Positions 60,215-64,000 of a stretch of DNA of 64,000 nucleotides are shown here, piece by piece; the first letter of the stretch is position 1; each line of letters opens with the position of its first letter. The stretch is from Aureococcus anophagefferens. Its lineage: Eukaryota; Sar; Pelagophyceae; Pelagomonadales; Pelagomonadaceae. The DNA lies in the NCBI RefSeq assembly GCF_000186865.1, contig NW_008705565.1, positions 852,767 to 916,766 on the forward strand, in the 5' to 3' direction. The translations under genes and the position numbers were made by a program. Under the pieces are notes generated by a model. It made no database searches. It was not told the origin of the DNA and was given only the letters and a program-made list of their open reading frames with translations.

Positions 60215-61169
60215 ATGGCTTTCACGATCACCATGCCTTCGGGCGAGGTCCGCACGGTTTCGAGCCGGGAAGAACAGGCCCGTGCGAACGAGGTGCTGGA
60301 GATGGTGCGCCGCGGCATCTCCCTCAACAGCAGTGTCGATTCCACACATAGGGCCAGGGGCCCCCATAGGAATTAAGTAACTAACTATCTTGGCCGGCCG
60401 GAGTACGGCTAGGGAGCTATCCTGGGCCGCCAGTACGCCTAGGGAAGGCCGTGGTCGTCGAACCTCGGCAAAATTGGTCGCCTATATCAAATCATGTCAA
60501 CATAAGCTCGTTATATGTCGAAAAAAGGCGATTTGGAGGTGTTTGGGGGGCAAAGAGATCGGGGAAACGTGGTAATTGAACTTCAACATTGCACTTCAAG
60601 TGCAAACTTTTTGATTCAACGGATCTCGGGTTATCTCACGAAAATATTTGGAATCGACACTGCTCAACAGCTTCCCCCCGAAAGGCCACACGCCGCTCGT
60701 GAACGCGATCCTTCACTTCCCCATGGACCGCGATCGCAACCTCATCGGGCTAATCATGGATCTGGGCGCGGACCCGAACGCGCCGGACTCGTGCGGCACG
60801 ACGCCGCTCTGGCTGGGCGTGGGCGCGGGCCGGCTCGACATCAAGCTCATCAAGGCGCTTGTGCGATACGGCGCCGACCCCGCAGCGTCCTGCCCCGATG
60901 CCTGGGGAAAAGACGAAGCCATCGTGCACGTCGCGTGGCGCTACGGCCGGCAGGACGTGATGAACTTTTTCCGCTCCCGCGGCATCGAGGCGCCGGAGGG
61001 CCCGTCGCCCGACAATTCGGATGGGATGGGCGCCTTCATGGCCAGCGTTCCCGGTCGGGCTGCGGGACCCAAGACGAAGCCGAACGAGCCCTGCCCTTGC
61101 GAATCCGGCAAGAAGTACAAAAAATGCTGCGGCCTCGCGAAAAAGAAGACGGATACCGGCCCCGAGTAG
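60215..61169 (+). pseudogene. ankyrin-repeat plus SEC-C motif gene interrupted by a 332-bp transposon
   Basis: The 5' part reads MAFTITMPSGEVRTVSSREE QARANEVLEMVRRGISLN up to 60331. The 3' part resumes at 60663 with NSFPPKGHTPLVNAILHFPM, continues through ankyrin repeats (LIMDLGADPNAPDSCGTTPL WLGVGAG, LVRYGADPAA) and ends with a SEC-C motif PNEPCPCESGKKYKKCCG, a zinc-binding tail. Skipping the insert at the duplication gives one continuous frame, GISLNSFPPKGHTPL. No GT or GC at the insert edge gives that frame by splicing, so this copy is probably broken, unless rescued by unusual splicing. Also different from its neighbours in being less GC-biased. Confidence 0.7.
60331..60662. mobile_element. 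332-bp TIR transposon with perfect 8-bp target duplication, inside a coding exon
   Basis: CTCAACAG occurs at 60323-60330 and 60663-60670. The element begins CAGTGTCGATTCCA (60331-60344) and ends TGGAATCGACACTG (60649-60662), exact 14-bp inverted repeats. The body is AT-richer than the genome and has no coding capacity. CAGTGTCG is also how family B introners begin, and CAGGG/CAGCG start other families. The 8-bp duplication and CAG-type ends are hAT-like. Confidence 0.9.
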
Positions 61170-61201
61170 ATCGCGCTGTACTAAATCTGGCGAGAGTCAT
61201 C

Positions 61202-62699
61202 TTACTTCGCCGTCGCCGGGCGCGACGACGAGAACGAGCCCGACCGCATGTCATTCACGAGGGCGCCGCGCCGGAAGGCCGTGAGGTCGAGCTTGGAGAA
61301 CTCGAAGGAGAGGTCGTCGAAGAGCCCGAACGCCTCCGGCGCGTTCTTCAACACGAAGAACGCCTCCGCGGCGCTGTCGTTGCTCGCGTCCGCGCCCTGG
61401 AGCCTGCCAAATTTCAGATCCCCCTCGTTGACGCAGAGCTGGAAGCAGCTCTGGTGCGCCTGGATGTCCACGACGATGTCGAGGTCGAAGTACTCCGCGC
61501 TCCGTCCGACGGGCAGCGCGCAGCACGCGCACGCGCGCTTCTTGTCGCGGGCCGCGGCCGCGGCCGCGCGCCGCGCGACGACGCGGTCGTAGGCGTGGAC
61601 CGAGGACCCGAGCGCGCAGCAGCACTCGCGCGCGACGCCCCGCGCGCAGTGGAGGGGCGCGCAGCAGAGCGACGACGGGCTGTCGCAGGGGTACCAGTAC
61701 TCCCAGTCCGTGAAGACGACGCGCTCAGACGTGATCTTGTACCTGCATCGATAAATGTAAGTTGAATTGATGAATCCAGGACGCTGAGTAGAATACGCGG
61801 GCGCGCAGCACCACTCGCTGTTGCGCACGCTCCCGAGGCACGTCCGCGCGGCGCCCTCGGAGTCGTAGTACGTGAACTCGCGCTCCCCGTGGAAGGGCTT
61901 CGCCGGCGGCGCGTCGTGCCTCGCGTCGAGGCGCCAGACCGTCGCGCCCATCCGCGCGCCCAGGACCTGCGCCGCGCCGCCGCGGACGTCTACTTTGGAG
62001 AGCTCGAACGTGAGCTCGTTGAAGACGTCCAGGGGCTTGTATACGTCCGAGACGACGAAGAGCTCGTTGGGGTCACTGAGGTCCGCGCCGGATTTGCGGT
62101 ACAACACGAGGTCGCCCTCGCCGCGGCAGATCTGGCAGAGCGTCTGGTGCGCGGACGCGTCGACGACGATGTCGCTGTCGAACGTGTCGAGCGTGCGGCC
62201 GACGGGCACGCGCGGGCACGCGCCGCCCTCGTCCGCCGCGCCGGCGGGCGCGATGGCTTCCCAGCCCGTCGACGCGCCGTCGCAGCAGCCGAAGAAGCCC
62301 AGGCACAGCATCGGCGCGGCGCGCTCCAGGGGCACGAGGTCCCACCGCGAGTAGACGACGCGCTCCGTCGTGACCTTCGACCAGCCGGGACAGGACAGGC
62401 AGTAGTGGAGCTTGCCGAGCATGGTCCGCTTCACGCGAGCACTGTCGTAGAAGACCTGTGATAGGATGACGGTCGCGATCTTTCGGAGGCTCCGGACGAC
62501 GCGGGCGCCGAGCCTTCTCCTTTCGTCGGTGCATCGTCGAGCGCGTCGCGGTGCCGCAACCGAAGCAGGAAGCGCAGGCGACGCCCAGCGCGCTCGCGAC
62601 GCCTCGCTCCGGTAGCTCCGGCTCGACCGTCACGTGCTTCACCTCCACCGCGTCGCCGCGATCCATGCGCTGCATCACGAGCGGGTTGGATGCCTCCAT
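61202..62699 (-). CDS. protein with an internally duplicated Cys-rich domain, unknown family
   Basis: Exon 1 begins MEASNPLVMQRMDRGDAVEV (ATG at 62697-62699) and is joined near 62464 to a frame that runs to 61202; the donor of that intron is uncertain. A second intron, 61743-61796 (54 nt, AT-rich, GT-AG on the minus strand), is supported by the duplication, since it aligns CCAPAYKITSERVVF with the first copy. Two copies of about 170 residues share [KV/KI]T[TS]ERVV, F.D.DIVVD..AHQ, GEGDL/NEGDL, FVVSD/FFVLKN and F.LSK.D. Each has Cys-rich strips (CLGFFGCCDG; CCAPLHCARG) that could be membrane-associated or palmitoylated. Not recognised as any named family. Confidence 0.6.
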
Positions 62700-62838
62700 G
62701 GCCGTCGTGAAGGGCAGCCTCTTGCTGTGCAACTTTCACCTTCAAGGAAAATGACGCCTGCCTATTGTAGGCTGTCGATCATGCGCTCGCTCTACCCCGC
62801 GGGAAGTATGTTTCGGTTCTAAGCAGCCCCCAAACACC

Positions 62839-64000
62839 ATGGCGAACCCCTTCGCCCCCGGGGCGGCCATGGACGTCCGCGAGCCCCTCCTGGGCTTCGA
62901 CCGCGCGGCGTCCCGGCGGCGCACGCTCCAGGGCCGCGCCCTCGTCATGGCCGTCGCCTTCGCGTCCGTGTCGCTGGCGCTGCTCAACACGCGGCCTCGC
63001 GCCGAGCCCGTGTCGGCCCTGGACCAGTCCTACCCCGTGCTGTCGCTCGAGCGCGAGGTCGCGACCCTGCGCGACGAGTCGACGACGGGCTGGCTGACGC
63101 TCGCGCTCGAGTTCCTGGCCGCGGTCCTCGCGTGCCTCGTCGCCCTGGACGCGCGCGAGCTGCTCCGGGCGCCGGCCGTCGCCGCCGAGGAGGTGGAGGG
63201 CGGCAAGTCCGCGGCGGCGTTCCAGCTCACGCGGGGCATCGCCGTCGCGCCGAGCGAGGCGAAGATCCTCCGCCGCCCGGTCGCGGACTCCGACGACGGC
63301 GGCGCGGCGCGCGCGCGCGAGCTCGCCCGGAGCGCGGCCCTCGTCGTGCTCTACATGGCCGCGGCCATCGGCATCGTCTACGTCAACGCCTACGTGCTCC
63401 ACGTCTGGCGCTACGCGGCGACGCTCTGCTTCGCGCAGATGACGTTTTGCTCCGCGTGCGCGGCCGCGTGCTGCCGCCTCGGCCTCGGCGACCCGGCGGC
63501 CTGCGCGCTGGCGAACCGGCGCACCTACGCGACCATCGCGCTGCCCCTCGCGGGCCTCTACGCGACCTTCCTCTACGGGTCCAACGCGGTCTACGCGTAC
63601 CTGCCCGTGGGCTACATTCAGGTGCTCAAGGTGTCGCAGGCCTTCGTCGTCTACGTGCTCCTGGCCTGCGCGGGCGAGGAGGCCGTCGCGCCGAAGCCGT
63701 TGCTGAACCTGGCGGTCATCTTGGGCGCCGTCGCCGTCGCGTCCGTCGCGCAGGCGCGCCTCGAGGGCTTCTCGGCGGCGGGCTTCGTCTTGATGATGGT
63801 CTCGAACGCGGCCTACGCGCTCTACCTCGTCGGCCAGCAGCTCGTGCTCAATGGCCGCGCGGGCGCGTCGCCGGGCGGCAAGCGCCGGCCGCTGGACGCG
63901 CTGACGACGCTCTACTTCCTCGGGCCGCCGACGGCGCTCGCGCTCGGCGTCGGCGCGTGCGCGACGGAGTGGACGGCGCCGGGCTTCTCGCTCGCCGACG
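62839..64000 (+). CDS. DMT-superfamily (TPT/nucleotide-sugar type) transporter, 3' partial
   Basis: 387 residues are present and the frame is open to the window end. MANPFAPGAAMDVREPLLGF is a cytosolic head with a di-leucine-like REPLLGF. Hydrophobic segments: ALVMAVAFASVSLALLN, WLTLALEFLAAVLACLVAL, AALVVLYMAAAIGIVYVNAY, ATLCFAQMTFCSACAA, ATIALPLAGLYATFLYGSNA, VGYIQVLKVSQAFVVYVLLA, LLNLAVILGAVAVASVAQA and AGFVLMMVSNAAYALYLVG. VYVNAYVLHVWRYAATLCFA and YLPVGYIQVLKVSQAF fit the TPT/NST pattern (conserved K in the second). The likely compartment is the Golgi or plastid envelope. The two N-terminal helices before the core are an extension relative to the ten-helix family. Confidence 0.7.
   Translation, partial: MANPFAPGAAMDVREPLLGFDRAASRRRTLQGRALVMAVAFASVSLALLNTRPRAEPVSALDQSYPVLSLEREVATLRDESTTGWLTLALEFLAAVLACLVALDARELLRAPAVAAEEVEGGKSAAAFQLTRGIAVAPSEAKILRRPVADSDDGGAARARELARSAALVVLYMAAAIGIVYVNAYVLHVWRYAATLCFAQMTFCSACAAACCRLGLGDPAACALANRRTYATIALPLAGLYATFLYGSNAVYAYLPVGYIQVLKVSQAFVVYVLLACAGEEAVAPKPLLNLAVILGAVAVASVAQARLEGFSAAGFVLMMVSNAAYALYLVGQQLVLNGRAGASPGGKRRPLDALTTLYFLGPPTALALGVGACATEWTAPGFSLAD

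Overview
The window is nuclear DNA from a very GC-rich, compact eukaryote. Genes carry short introns, many neighbours are head-to-head or tail-to-tail, and the inventory is eukaryotic: gamma-tubulin, CstF-64, EMC7, an Arc1p/AIMP1-type tRNA-binding protein, a Trm1-type tRNA methyltransferase and a plastid fibrillin with an algal targeting leader. Together with abundant transposon-derived introns (introners), this points to a photosynthetic stramenopile, most likely a pelagophyte close to Aureococcus. The species is inferred, not proven. There is a 50-base assembly gap at 32687-32736.

Layout. (1) 1-20180: one giant multi-exon fibrocystin-like membrane protein gene (ILEI-like, IPT-like, two G8/beta-helix modules, PA14-like, EGF, cysteine-rich, Calx-beta, Pro/Thr/Ser-rich, one membrane helix). 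Its first G8 domain is split by a 4.8-kb intron or insertion (1516-6341) that holds another, unrecognised gene. (2) 20.3-28.8 kb: MYND protein, CstF-64 (-), Rossmann-like protein, alpha/beta hydrolase, DnaJ (-), a small ORF and a sulfotransferase (-). (3) 28865-30424: a 1.56-kb element with exact 21-bp terminal inverted repeats. (4) 30.3-38.3 kb: a membrane protein (-), a PH-like repeat protein (-), a kinase-like protein, fibrillin, Arc1p/AIMP1 (-) and gamma-tubulin (-). (5) 38649-45499: an FN2/FG-GAP/cysteine-rich/multi-TM protein with suspected frameshifts. (6) 45.5-60.0 kb: Trm1 (-), EMC7, a RidA fusion (-), an HD protein, MDP-1-like phosphatase, an acidic protein (-), a PDZ/Ala-rich protein, a Glu-rich protein (-) and a 1302-residue DUF1769-like protein. 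(7) 60.2-64 kb: an ankyrin/SEC-C gene interrupted by a 332-bp transposon, a duplicated-domain protein (-) and a DMT/TPT transporter running off the end.

The main discovery is a set of introner elements. At least twelve introns belong to five sequence families (called A to E here). Most are flanked by an 8-bp target duplication. In each clear case the 5' splice site (GT or GC) is the start of the left duplication and the 3' AG is the last two bases of the element, so removal restores the original reading frame. Ten copies lie in the fibrocystin-like gene alone. A further element at 60331-60662 has the same 8-bp duplication style but does not splice out cleanly, which gives a natural contrast between a disruptive insertion and an intron-making one.
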